Shown piece by piece: positions 51,095 to 63,600 of a DNA stretch of 64,000 nucleotides. Positions within the stretch are counted from its first letter, which is position 1; each line of letters starts with the position of its first letter. The notes below the pieces were generated by a model. That model saw nothing but the letters and a program-made list of their open reading frames with translations, did not search any database and was not told the DNA's origin. The DNA comes from Neckera pumila (Eukaryota; Streptophyta; Bryopsida; Hypnales; Neckeraceae): assembly GCA_963969595.1 (NCBI GenBank), contig OZ018416.1, positions 11,548,065 through 11,612,064 on the forward strand, given 5' to 3'. A program made the position numbers and the translations under genes.

Positions 51095-54000
51095 TTAATA
51101 TTCAGCAGATGCTCGAAGATGATCTTCAGCAGACAATTCAATGGCTCCTACCAAAGAAACGGTTGTAGGTGGGGTTGGAACAATTATTGGAGGGGTAAGA
51201 CCGTTGCACTCCACCATTGTGGTGATGAATGCATCTTGCGTGTCCAATACTTCCCTTCGTGATCGTGCTTCTTTGCGCAATACTACTTTCCAACCTGGCT
51301 TCTCTATAACATCTGAGAAGAACACTTGGGTTGCTTGGCTGGAGAAGATGAAAGGCTCCACCATGCGTGGCAGCTTGTGTCGGAAGTTGACAACCAAGAA
51401 GCCCGCCTCATCTCTAATGTATGTTGGATTTCCTCGATTGTCTTGCCTTTTTAGCTATTTACATCGGAGAAGCACTATTGGTGCATGCAGAGGACCATAA
51501 TCAAGGTTCAAGATGTCCTTCAGGACGCCCACATAGTGTACAGCAACATCCGTAGCATTGGTAGTTAGCACTTGAAATGCAGACGCCACTCCACTATCAT
51601 ATGTTACCATGTGCATGGATGCTTCATCCTCCACTCGGTAGTGGTTTCCGAATGCCCTCATCTTCGTATATCGCATTGCTCTTTGGGAAGGTCTATTGTA
51701 GAGCAACAATCTATCCATGTCCTCAGTATTGTTGACATCCAATTCTATGCTTCTAGAATATTGTATCAACCAATCCTCCAGCCCCTGTTCAGTACCATTT
51801 GATTCCCGTTCTGCCTCCCACTTCCTGCATGATTATGACATGGATGATTAGTAGTGAAGGTGTAGGAAGTGGAAGAGAAAAACATAGACATACTATTTGT
51901 AAAAATAGGAATTGCTAGCTCTTTCTTCGGTACAGAAGTGGTATACACATGACTAGGCCACTTCTTTGATTTCTTCGTAGTTTGGACAATCAATTCTATA
52001 CATCAAGATTGACAAATGACTAGCCACTACAATGTTAACAAGAAGGACTAGTACAATGAATCCCTTGCAATCACGGACATGTGCATATTCTCATTTAAAA
52101 TGCAAGGACGCGCATTGAAAGTCTCTATACACTTTGACATTAGCATGCATGAACTCACCGCAACCAATCTCCTAGTACAGTTGCATTTCTGCAAACATAC
52201 TGGTGCGCAACATCTCGTAGTGCACTTGTCATCATGTATGGTTTCCCTGCACCCTCTAAAACCTCTTCTGCATCACCGTATTCTTCTTTAGCATCCCAGA
52301 CTCGCTTCTGGACAGTGTCAAAGCTCTGTAGATATTCCGTGACGAAGCTAATACATTCATCCTTTAAGTAACCTTCAGCCATGGATGCTTCAGGTTTAGC
52401 CATGTTGCGCACATACTTCTTGAGGGTCTTCATGTACCTCTCAATAGGGTACATCCACCTACTTGCCACAGGGCCACAAACATCCAACTCCTCTACCAAA
52501 TGATAGGGTAAGTGAGTCATTATGTCAAAGAAGGATGGAGGAAATTCCATCTCTAGGAGGGCCATGCTCTCCGCCACATCCACTTCTAATTAATGAAATT
52601 CACTTGGATCATACACATTTCCACAAAGTCTGCGGAAAACCTTACACATCCTCATGACCGCCATCCTTGGACCTGGTTTCAGCAAGCTACGCAATGCCAA
52701 TGGCATTAGCTGCTGCATGAGGACATGGTAATCGTGTAATTTCAGCCCTCCAAATTTTTTATTGCGGATGTGCTTTCCCAATGAAGACGAATATCTAGAT
52801 GGTGTCTTTAAGGATTTTAATGTCTTTGCAAATATGTTGAATTCTATATCAGATAGCACGTAAGGTGTTGCAAGTTTCATCATTCTGCGACCCCTTCTTG
52901 GATTCACTGTGAGCCATAGATGGGGCCAAATGTTCCTCCTCTGCAAATCTCGTCTCACTTTCATTGTGTCCTTCATCCCTGTTATTGTCTTCAGAAAATT
53001 CTTTGCCAAATTCATTTCGCAATGCATGGGATCTAGCGTGTGTCGAATGAGTAATTCCTGTACACAAACATCCGCTTAGTCCACTTCAGTGCTTTGTCAT
53101 ATACATCACTTTCAATTAATTCCATTAACAAGGGTGTCAAGTATCAACCTCCGCATGATTCTCTTCCTATTAAGAAGGTTCTAAGTGATGCTCAATCATG
53201 AATTCTGATTATCATTGCACTGTTCTTAAACTTTAGCCACCTAATGACTATGTGTTGATTCATGGCCGAGTAATACATGTGTAATATGGAAGTGATAGTG
53301 AATTGGTCACTTGTAGAACGTAGAGAATGACTTGAAAATGACACTAATATGGTGGCATTCAAGTCATTTCAGGGCTTCACCTGGACTATGTATCCCACAT
53401 AGACTATCAGCACTAAAAATCACTTTCCACAGCTAAACAGATAGCATAATAGCTAAAAAACATACAAAAACTCTGTGTAAATTGTATTTCATTTTGTTTT
53501 TCGGACAGCCTTCACTTCTACATTGAACAAAAATGTAAGCCTCAACAAGTGATGCGCACTTACCATCCAATAAGGCAAAATGTGAAAGACAGTTTTTCAT
53601 TTGACTCCATGCACTTTTGAAGGATCTCCAATCCCACCTTCCCTGTTCCCCAAGGCTTTCCATGCCTCGCATTCTTTTGCATACTGTAATTGTTGATGTA
53701 CTGATACAACTTCTGGCTTACCACGACTCTTGACTTTGCCGTTGAAGTGGCTCTTCATTGCTTCCAACCTGTACTTGTGGTTCTGTGGTAGCCACCTCCT
53801 TGTTCCACCATAAATTTGCTTGCATAACTCTATCGAGTGCTTGGCCCCTAACTCACATCCACAGCTTGTACAGGCAGCAAAGCCTTGGTGAGAAAATCCT
53901 CCCACTAAGCCATATCCTGGATAATCATGAATCGTCCACAATAGAACTGCTCGCAATGTGAACGCTCTGCTACCTGTGGGTACTGTGACATCGTACGCCA

Positions 54001-55351
54001 GGACACCTCTCCACAGTTCTAGAAACTCTTGAATGAGTGGCTCCACATACACGTCAAATACTTTAGAAGTGACAGACTGTTTACCTGGTATGAGTAACGC
54101 TAGCTGCACAAAAAACTTCTTTGTACTCAACCATGGAGGTAAATTGTAGTTCAGGAGCAGAACGGGCCATGTTGACCATGTTGACCGCGTCTGCTTGAAG
54201 GGATTCACACTGTCTGCGGCCAAGGCAAAGTGAACATTACGCGGCTCTCTTCCAAATGATGGATCCACTTCTGTGTGAAAATGATGCCATGCCTTTGAAT
54301 CGCATGGATGTCTCACCATGTTGTCTCCACCCTGGCAATTGCTTTTGTTCTGGGAATGCCATTTCATGAGCTCTGAAATGGCAGGACTGCAAAACATTCT
54401 TTGTAATCTGGGAATAATTGGAAAGTGTCGCAACATTTTCAGTGGAACTTTTTTCCGCTGTTCATCTTTATACCTCCGTCCATTGCAATGGGGGCAACGT
54501 AAGGCATCTGCATATTCACCTCTGAAGAGCACACAACCATTCTCACATGCATGAATGCTGTTGTATGTGAGCCCTAGCTTTGTGGTCAATGTCTTTGCAG
54601 CATAATGATTTTTTGGTAGATGATTCTCTTTTGGAAGTAGGTGGCCTTGCAGCAAACTAAGCAACTCATCTGCGCAGCTATTACTCACACCATGCACAGT
54701 ACACAAGTTCATTATCAAAATAGTTGCTGCCAACGTACTACATTTTGCTCCATTGTACAGTTCTTGAAGAGCGTCTTCCAATGCGGAAGCATCAAAGCCA
54801 GCATCCACTCCATAGTCTTCCTTGTGAGCAGGCTCATCTGATTCAAGGCCAGCGCTTTCGTCTGCAACGTTCTCATCTCCATTGTCACTTCCCATGCATT
54901 CTTCGTGAACCTCATCAGCAATAGTGAAGGTCTATAAAACATCATCACAAGCTCTGTCCTCCACTGTCTCGACATTTTCTCCTTCCTGCAATGCATCATG
55001 CACCATTTCTTGCGTGAGCACATGTTCATCAAGCACAACTTCTTCTCCTTCTGAGCAATTCCAGAATGCCACCTCCCACTCTTCGTCTGAAGACTCTCTT
55101 TCTCCAGGACCTCTCCACACTCTGAATTGAGAATGCCGTCCACTCCGTACAAGGTGATGCCTAACAGTGGACACTGAGCACTTCCGCTGACCCTTGCACT
55201 TCACACAAGGGCAGTGCATGTGTCGAATGTTTAAGAAATGAGCTCTGCTCACTTCACGAACCCATAGACGATCATCTCGAAGATGCTGCCTTCGTGCCGC
55301 AGACAAGGGCATTGACACGGATTGCTGTCCGCTCATTTGAAGGACTCTCAT
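51095..55351 (-). pseudogene. CACTA transposase TNP2, four in-frame stops
   Basis: Three phase-consistent exons on minus: 55351-53564, 53057-52159 and 51824-51095 (1138 codons plus stop). In order: a Transposase-associated-like zinc segment (HCPCVKC, codons 46-52); the TNP2/Transposase_21 core (about 210-596, with CPHCNGRRYKDEQ, MLRHFPIIPRLQRMF, STWPVLLLNYNLPPW and LLWTIHDYPGYG); its continuation (HTLDPMHCEMNLAKN, HDYHVLMQQLMPLALR); DUF4218 (about 755-860, MEFPPSFFDIMTHLPYHL, GYLKDECISF); and DUF4216 (about 960-1060, VHYVGVLKDILNLDYG, EPFIFSSQATQVFF). In-frame stops are at codons 140 (TAG, 54934-54932), 585 (TGA, 53599-53597), 752 (TAA, 52592-52590) and 1019 (TAG, 51457-51455). The last sits where the family has Trp after C-[KD]. 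No frameshift was seen. It encodes the DNA-cutting transposase of CACTA elements. Confidence 0.94.
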
Positions 55352-57652
55352 TCACTGCAAAGCCAGAATAGTCATTGGAAATGGTGTTTTCAACTATTTT
55401 CAAGGCTAGTGAACATCTTGTCATACTGAAGTATCGAACAAATGTAAAACAAAATCAGTGTAGCATTCGGAAGGAATTGTGATTGTGTGCTCAGCCAACA
55501 TGTGTATCCTCATTTCGTAAAATAAGCATGTGAGGAAGTTGCGGTCTTATAATGAAGGCCTCACTGAATGCTTCAACATTTAGCATGCAAGATCATTTAA
55601 ACAGTCTCCAGTGATAAAACAATGACATTTTGCACTTGCTACATCAAAGAAGTGGATTCCTTTAATCATTTAGAAGTAGTGCCGTAGTCCTACTTAGGTG
55701 CACAACTTCTGGATAGAAATTGTCTTCTGCCTATGTATTCCTTCTAATTTGAACCCAATGTCCTATTTTCTTTGATTTTGTTGTAACTCATTTGACTTTT
55801 ATACAATGAAAAGACCCCACATAGATTAGAGCCTCTCAAAATGAAGAGTTTCAAGATCATTCTGACTCTGTTAATTAGGAAGGCATATTTGCTTTTGCAA
55901 GGTCATTTTTAGTGATAACCTTTGTATTGGGGACACATCCATCACCAGTCTTCAAGCCAGAAGTACGTCATCGACCCTCATTTCCTTATGGAGGATGTGC
56001 TCATGGAGGTTCTATTATATTATCATGTGAACATTTCTTACTATTTCCCAAGACTATATACAATTCTCTAATACAGCAAGCACGTCCATTCAGTTTGGTC
56101 AACACTATCATGCATGCCTTCATTCTTTTCAATCATTTTCTTCTGCATATGTGCTATAAAAAAATATTGGAAAACAAGTGAGGCACAACTGACGTTCTTC
56201 AAGCAACATGTGTACATGCTTGCACTTCGTACTATTTAAAAAAGAAGAAACTTTTGTACCTTCTTTGTCGCCCTTCACTACTTTCTGAGGTTGAACCTCA
56301 AAGAAGCTGCTATGAAGTTCCTGGAATGGTCGCCAGACATGACAAAGCATTAGTTGTTTTTGAGGACCTTCTTCACCTTCTATTTGTCTTCATAAGGTGG
56401 GTAACTCCAAAAGCGAGAGTTCATGGTACTAAGCAAACTACATGTTCTTACATTCGACCTTTTCTTTATATGCTCTTCTTAGCACCTGCAGGAAGGTTAA
56501 AAAGCACTAGAGAAGTCAACATCTCTGTACTGCTTGCAGCACTTCTACACTAACAAACTCAGGTTGCAATGGTTTACGGTTTTTTCAATGAAGAATTAGT
56601 TCCTGAGATGTACACAGACTACAAAGACCAGGCAATTCAGACTGAAACATTAGGGGGGAATTACCTGAATTCTATTGAAATGGAAGAGAAACGCAATGAA
56701 GGAGACTGCCCACTACAATTTATGCACAATTGCACCCACGCAATTCATAACTGAGCTCCATGTTCACAAATAACTCTTACATCAATAAGGCGATACTAGA
56801 AATCGAGACGAACTACTTCTTTTCGTGACTTAGTCCTAGAGGATCATCTAATTACATGCCTTCCCCATTTGATTTTTGTCTCTGTAGATAGTAGCTGCTG
56901 TTATGAAATGGCAGCATACGATAGCATTGAACTACATTCACAGTTGTTTCGCCTTCTTCACCTTTGAACCAATGGGCTCCATATCATCTCTGGTATATGT
57001 TTCAATTATTCAAAATCATGAAGACCGATTCCTAAATTGGCTCAAATGAGGGTAATTTCAACCTACAAATGTCTTCCCCTACTTGTACATTGTTAGCAAC
57101 ACCTTCAATGCTTCTATTTTTACCTAAATTGTAACAACCTAGACAATTTCATAGCCAATATGCAACTTCGTATACATCTTAATTAGCATCAATTTACTAA
57201 ATTATGTATTTCTGTACTCATCATATTCCCTGAGAACTTCTACAAGCGTATTTCCAGTATTTCTCTTTCAATATTGCAATTTCTCAACCAACCCAAATTT
57301 GATGCTAGTCTTTCCTAAAGCTACTATATAGCTCCAAAATCCAGAAAATAGTTCCCACATGACTGCTGTTCACAGTCTTATTTAGGGCAAACTGGACCCA
57401 CTTCTCTTAATGTGCAATTAATGCAGTCCCATCTCTGTAAAAAAGGCACCTACATATGAAATGCAAAGAAGATGACAGCTTCTATTCCTTTCTTGGTGTC
57501 TTACCTTTGATGGCTGCTTGAATGTTTGCACATTTACTGTGCACCACCCACTGTCAATTCTCCTTGTCACGCATTGCACCTCCGTCTTTGCCTTTACAAC
57601 CACAAAATTCTAGTGTACATCCGCAGTTTCTTGAAAGCTTCAGCTGCACAGC
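55352..57652. promoter_or_regulatory. divergent intergenic region between the two CACTA genes
   Basis: The TNP2-type gene reads leftward from 55351 and the Transposase_24-type gene rightward from 57653, so this 2.3 kb should hold both promoters. I see no clear core element. Short frames here (up to 99 codons, 56254-56553) lack recognisable domains. Confidence 0.4.
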
Positions 57653-58274
57653 ATGACTGCCTCAAGTGGAGAAGAGAAGACATCATACAAACAAGCACGT
57701 GACGCCCGTGTGCTAGAGCTTGCCAAACACTTGGAACCCTTGCAAGTTCTTGCTGCTGGTCTGTGAGTACCTTCTACCCATGCCTCTTGAATGCACTTCG
57801 TTTTTCCAGGAAATGTGTAGTCCTACAAGTGGCGTGTCCATAGGTTTCTCTTTGAAATAGTATTATAGGGGTAGACCTCCAGCACATTGCACAAAAGTAA
57901 TTCAACAGTCATATGTTAGTACCGTCATAGTCATTTACTCACGAATTGCTATGACCTCAGTTCTGCTCTTGTCATTTCTGAGAGTCGGGCATTTTTTAAT
58001 TGAAAGACTGCGCCTTCACAACTAGACACGTGGCTTGAAAACAGTAAATGCAGTACACCAACAAAACGGCGGCCTCTGTGAACCTTAGGTCTACGCAAGG
58101 CGTACACGGGGGCGCTGTTTTCTCTCTTCGCCGTCGTTGCAGCGAGTCTCCTGCCCTGTACCTCCTCGTCATTGCTGTCGCTCCGATTGCTGTGCAGGTT
58201 TCCATCTCAGGCAGCGGTGAACAGGAGGCAATCCAGAGAAACGGTGGACCACAAGACTGCGCATGCTGCGCAAG

Positions 58275-58342
58275 CAAGCTTCTACAACGCAAGGATTACG
58301 TACTGCTGCGCAAGCTTCTACAACGTAGGGATTACGTAGGAG
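58275..58342. repeat. 36-bp direct repeat, two copies
   Basis: CAAGCTTCTACAACG followed by GGATTACGTA occurs at 58275 and 58311 with two differences. It lies in a GC-richer patch within the putative long intron of the second CACTA gene. Confidence 0.7.
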
Positions 58343-59524
58343 CGTCCGAATTGAACAGAACAAGAGACGAGCAGGTGGGAGAGGAAACCCAAGTCCTGGA
58401 GCGCCTCGCATTTGCAAGGAACCAAACATGAGCATGAATTCAGGGTTTGATGATACTAGGACGGAGGACAACCTTCCACAAACAGGTATGCAGTGTTTGT
58501 TCTTTGTCACTTGACTTGGCTTGTATCCTCTTCGGGAAAGGAAAGCGCTTGCTTGATTGACAGTTTTAGCAGTAGTTGTCACTGTACGTGAAGGCAATCA
58601 CAGTGTCGGCATTGCAGGACATGTTTGTTAATTTTGTGGGGGTCAATTTTTTCTTCGCTTTTTCAAAGTAGGAAGACAGTCGGGCAAGTGCACTATTTAG
58701 GTTGATTGCGTTGTCCACAGCAGGAGACCTAATTTGAAGCACTGCTCACACAACAAGCATAGCTTTAGAATCTGAAGTGAGAACAGACCTTTAGATTCAA
58801 TGTATCTGTCGCATGTAGTACTCAATTCAAGGTGTATATATTGAAATTATGCACAGACAGGAAAGTAAGTGGTCTGTCCGAGCTCCAACTAGTTTGCAAA
58901 CAGCAGTATCTTCACATGTTCGACCTCGGGCTCGTGCAACAGTCTCTGCAGCTCCTGTCACGCTTTCAGATCGTCTCCCTGTCATTGCTGTCCACCACAA
59001 AGATTATCCGTAGGTTTCTCTTTCAAATATCGCCATAGACTACGGCATCCGAGAGCTTGCATCGCACATTGTGAAGGTCACATTGTCAACTTGGATTGAT
59101 TCCACATTGAAATTAATGCTGACACAGTGTCTGCCCTAACTCCGAGCTTGAAGTGGTATAATGAAGTCGTCTTTCCTATATGTCAAGATCGAGCTGCAAA
59201 GCATAAAAGTCTCAGAAGATTGAGTCCATGAAAGCGCATTGAAATTAGAAAAGAAGCTGAGGGAGGGCATTGTCAAGCCCCAGCATGATGCTGCCCACTT
59301 TTTGTTTCCTCATATCAAAGTGGACAGAAGGTTCACAATGATTTGGCTGTGTGTCTAAGGTAGAGGCACCCATACTCACGCTGGACCCATCCTGTGGATG
59401 TTTGTTTCATTTTCTAACTTGTATGCTAGCATTTCTAAGTCGAAAATCGGAAGCATGTGGTTTGTTTCTTTCAATGCCTTCAATGGAAGTAGTAAATTGC
59501 GATTTTGTTATGGTTGTGCGAGAA

Positions 59525-60375
59525 AGAGCATTAGTTGCATATTAATTGCATACTAGTTGCATATTAGTTGCATAGGTTAAAAAATTAGTTGCAAAGTAGT
59601 TGCATACTAGTTGCATACTAGTTGTATTTTGGTTAAAAAATTAGTATGCAAACTAGTTGCACACTAGTTGCATACTAGTTGTATTTAGGTTTACAAATTA
59701 GTTGCATATTAGTTGCATACTAGTTGCATATTAATTGCATACTAGTTGCATATTAGTTGCATAGTTTAAAAGTTAGTTGCAAAGTAGTTGCATACTAGTT
59801 GCATACTAGTTGTATTTAGGTTAAAAAATTAGTATGCAACTAGTTGCACACTAGTTGCATACTAGTTGTATTTAGGTTAAAAAATTAGTTGCAAACTAGT
59901 TGCATACTAGTTGTATTTAGGTTAAAAAATTAGTTGCAAACTAGTTGCATACTAGTTGTATTTAGGTTAAAAAATTAGTTGCAAACTAGTTGCATACTAG
60001 TTGTATTTAGGTTAAAAAATTAGTTGCAAACTAGTTGCATACTAATTGTATTTAGGTTAAAAAATCAGTTGCAAACTAGCTGCACACTAGTTGCAAATAT
60101 ATACCAAAATGAGTTGCACGCTAGTTGCAAGTAGGTGCAAAAGTAGTTGCATACTAATTGTATGATAGTGGCTTATTAGTTGTATAAAGCTTATAACAAG
60201 ATGAGTTGCATACTAGTTGTTTATTAGTTGCACATTAGTTGTATAATAATCCTAACTGCATTTGCTACATGAATTGGGTACTAGTTGCATATTAGTTCTA
60301 GGTAATCCAAAGAGTTGCATATTAGTGGCATACAAGTTGCATACAATTGAAAATAAAAGTTGAAAACTAGTTGCA
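59525..60375. repeat. ACTAGTTGCA repeat region with 45-bp higher-order unit
   Basis: The word (A/C)TAGTTGCA recurs dozens of times. Between about 59840 and 60070 it is organised into a 45-bp unit (TTAGTTGCAAACTAGTTGCA + TACTAGTTGTATTTAGGTTA + AAAAA) repeated about five times with near identity. Outside that core the words are less regular. It precedes a CACTA-like right terminus at 60692 and looks like a subterminal repeat array. Confidence 0.9.
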
Positions 60376-60539
60376 AAGTTCAAATTTGGTTCAAATACAT
60401 TAATTACTAAGAAGCGCCATGAGAAGAGGTGCAGTTATTGAGTTTATTGGTCTCATGGGGCACAGTGTAAATTTATTAGTCTTAGCTGGCAGTGCATACC
60501 ATGTCAAAAGACTTCGTGGATGAAATTTCAGACAGTGCT

Positions 60540-60692
60540 GTTTGATAAGTGATATGTTACAACTGCATTGCAACTAGTGCAACTTGTCCACTGCGACTAG
60601 CGGCTCTAAATTGTCACAAGTCGCAAATGTCCTATACAACTACAAAACTAGTTGCTATGTGTAGTCGCAGAACCCTTCGTTTTCTTCTAGTG
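60540..60692. mobile_element. CACTA-like right terminus (second element)
   Basis: TTTTCTTCTAGTG at 60680-60692 is the reverse complement of CACTAGAAGAAAA, matching the superfamily terminus. Inside it lie direct and inverted copies of CTAGTTGC/GCGACTAG words. The next bases (GCA) do not match the TTT preceding the 50409 terminus, and the text beyond is not family A, so it is not the partner of 50409. It is probably the end of another, nested and left-truncated element. Confidence 0.6.
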
Positions 60693-63600
60693 GCAGTACC
60701 CAAGCATTGCTTCAATAACTGAAGGTCACATGTCGTGAGCAGAGAAAGTTAGGGTTCTGAGGACTACCAAGGATTTCCTCTATGAAGAAAGGACTAGTTA
60801 CTCTGGAATAGTGCAAGTCATTGTTTTGGTTCATGAACTCCCGTTTTTGAATTGTGAGATGATGTAAGCTTTTGGGGCACCGTTGAATATCTTTTTTTTG
60901 TATTTCAATCGATTGATGAGAGAGCAGTTAGGAGTAAGTTTTCTAGCATTGTTGATGTTGTCTAATTGTTTTCAAGTGCATGCACGGCACAGATTTCATG
61001 CTTTTTATGCATTGGAAGCTTCTTCATGGATTGGGACAATCAGTGCAGGAATTCTTGCTGTACTTGTGCATGCTCTGTATTACAAAGTGAACCAGGCAAT
61101 GAATACAGAAGCTGGGTACTCCTGAGTTGTTCTTGTGAAGTTAATGTGGATATATTGAGCACAATTGGATTGGATGAAGAGGCTTTTGGAGAACAGGATG
61201 TCCATCTTCAAGCAAGTTTGCTCTTCTTGCTATGTCAACAATGACTTGAAATGCTAGTGCACATGCCTTAGCAGAATTTTGTACCATAAGTGCAGCATTC
61301 TTTGACTGAAGTTAGGCCTAAGCAAATGCCCAGGTTAGGACGTTCAGAATTCTGGGTAAGAATTACTGGCCATTTCCTATGAGGGTTCACATGAATGTAT
61401 GCTGTTAGGTTAGGTCGATGTTATGTAGTCATTTATTTGAATACATGTATTCTGCAGTTTGCTGTTTGTGAAGGTACTACATCTGGTTTAGGAAAACACA
61501 TTGTTGAGGATGGACAAGTCTTGTACTGCAACCTTCATGTGTAGGCGTTGTCTTTTCACATTACTTGCAAGTGCATATATATTGTTATATGTCATGTACT
61601 TTATAAAGAACAAGCAGTGTCTTTGAAAATAATTGGGTTGAAGTTGCATTGAAAGCACAGTTCATATTCTTTGGTAATTAGGAAGTAGGTACTTCTTCTC
61701 AAACTTTGTTTCACTGTAATTGATAGCCATGGCAGCAGTGATTTTGATGATTGGCAGTACTTGGTTTTGCAGGGGAGTACACTTTACTATTATGCTTTGA
61801 AGCAAATGTTTTTGGAATGTCTTTATTTCTTTCCATTTGTTACAACCAAACATGTTTCGAGGGAATGGAAGCAATACATTCAGTTGTTGTTGGTTTAGCA
61901 CATGTACATTGAAACAATGTACGCTTCTTTCAATGTCTGAATTTATGAATGTTGACCTTTGCAGTAGGCTACCTGCTGCGACTCTATGAATGATTAATGT
62001 CTCACAGGGGAGATGTAGTGCTTTAGTTATGTTTCTTAGCAATACTAGAGTCATGTTCATTCATTTACCAGTTCAATTTTCATGCTTACTTGGTAATCGC
62101 AGTTACTTTAAGTGATTTTCAGAATGCTTGTATTAACCATATTGATGTTTTTTGAGTATGTGTGTAGGTACAGGTCGTGGCAAGCATGACAACTTCTCTG
62201 ATGAAAATATGGTGGAGCATTCGCCAAAGCCAAAACCAAGACGATTGAGGATGCAGGTTGCTGTTCCACCAATACCGCTTGCAGCAATTCCATCTCGACA
62301 GGAGTCTTCGCGTCCGCAATCTGGGGGCTATGTTTCACCGTGGTAGTGGATGCAACCAAGCTGGATGCCACCGCAGCACATGTAGCCCCCGCCATGGATG
62401 ATGGGAGGACCGTCAGCTTCTAATGCATATAGGGGGCCGTGGGATGGACCATGTCAACCTACAGAGCCATGCTCTCTTGACAGTTTAGGTAGAGACTCAC
62501 AAAGAAAAAGGCATTGAGTTTATGATAAAGAAAGTGCAGACCGCAGCACTGTGGGGATGAAACCGCACCAGCTGCGTATCATTGCTGGTGATGAAATTGA
62601 TAGTGCATGTGATGGAAAGAATGCATGGGATGATAGTGTGCGGACTTATGTTCCACGCATGTTGGACCTAAGTGTATTGGAGTGGGAGGGCCAAAAGTCG
62701 GAGGCAATACATTTACTGCGAAAGACTCTGGATAATGAATTCGAATATATTGGGTATCCTATGAGCATGCTGGGATTTCGTAATGCAATCAAACAATATA
62801 TGAAGGCTGAGAGGTCCAGGCTGAAGACCAAGTTCATGGCTAGCACGGACTATTGCCCTGTACATGTGGAACCGGGGCAATGGAAGAAGCTGAAGGCATA
62901 TTGGAGAAGTGAATTGCAGCAGGCTAAAGCAGCAAAAATGGTGAGCGCCCATGCGCATGTCACAAATTACACAATGACGAGAAGGAAGGGGAAGGCCGGG
63001 AAGGAGGCAACATTGGTAAAATTGCATTGAAAGACTCTTGCCCTTGTATTGTAGAAGGTGTGATTGAATTTGGGAAGTGATAAGGCATTTGTAGTGTGCA
63101 TGCTTTCTTATCATTGTCTTCTGTGTATAACCTGCAGACGGTGGCAAAGCAAGGCAGTGCGGACGTCACTCCAGTGGCCCCAGGCATACAGCAATTGAAC
63201 GCAAGTGGACCTCTAGCATCGGTATGTTTTGCTGGGCACAAATCCATGCATTTCAAATGAACATTCTCTTGAGAGGATTGCAGGGGTCAAGCATTTTCCT
63301 AATACCACAAGTATGAGTAAGCCAATGATAAGCGTTATCCATTTTCAAGGTTGTCAACAATGTGTGATGCAAGGATTCTGTACAGGCAGTCGTTAGCCGG
63401 AGACACTTGAAGTATCTGAAGTGCAATTGGAGTAATTTTTTTCCCATGCAGTCATTCATGAGTCAATATTCCGTGTGAAATGCAGCGGTGGAAGCCATTC
63501 ATTTCACATGATCTCATATAGAGTGATGGAAGATGAATACATACATTGTTGCAATCATTAGTCATTTCAGAGTTATTCGTAGTGATCCTTCATTTGTAAG

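Noticed and set aside
58048..58431. 127-codon plus frame as part of the second CACTA gene
   Set aside because: It does not resemble the Transposase_24 family and contains a 36-bp DNA repeat; overlapping minus frames are equally long.
50409..60692. Treating 50409 and 60692 as the two ends of one 10.3-kb CACTA element
   Set aside because: Flanking triplets differ (TTT against GCA), the sequence after 60692 is not the expected family A continuation, subterminal words differ, and the Transposase_24 exons lie beyond 60692.
60883..61244. Plus-strand frames with hydrophobic segment as a membrane protein
   Set aside because: The frames are short and overlapping, with no family resemblance, and lie in the presumed long intron of the CACTA second gene.
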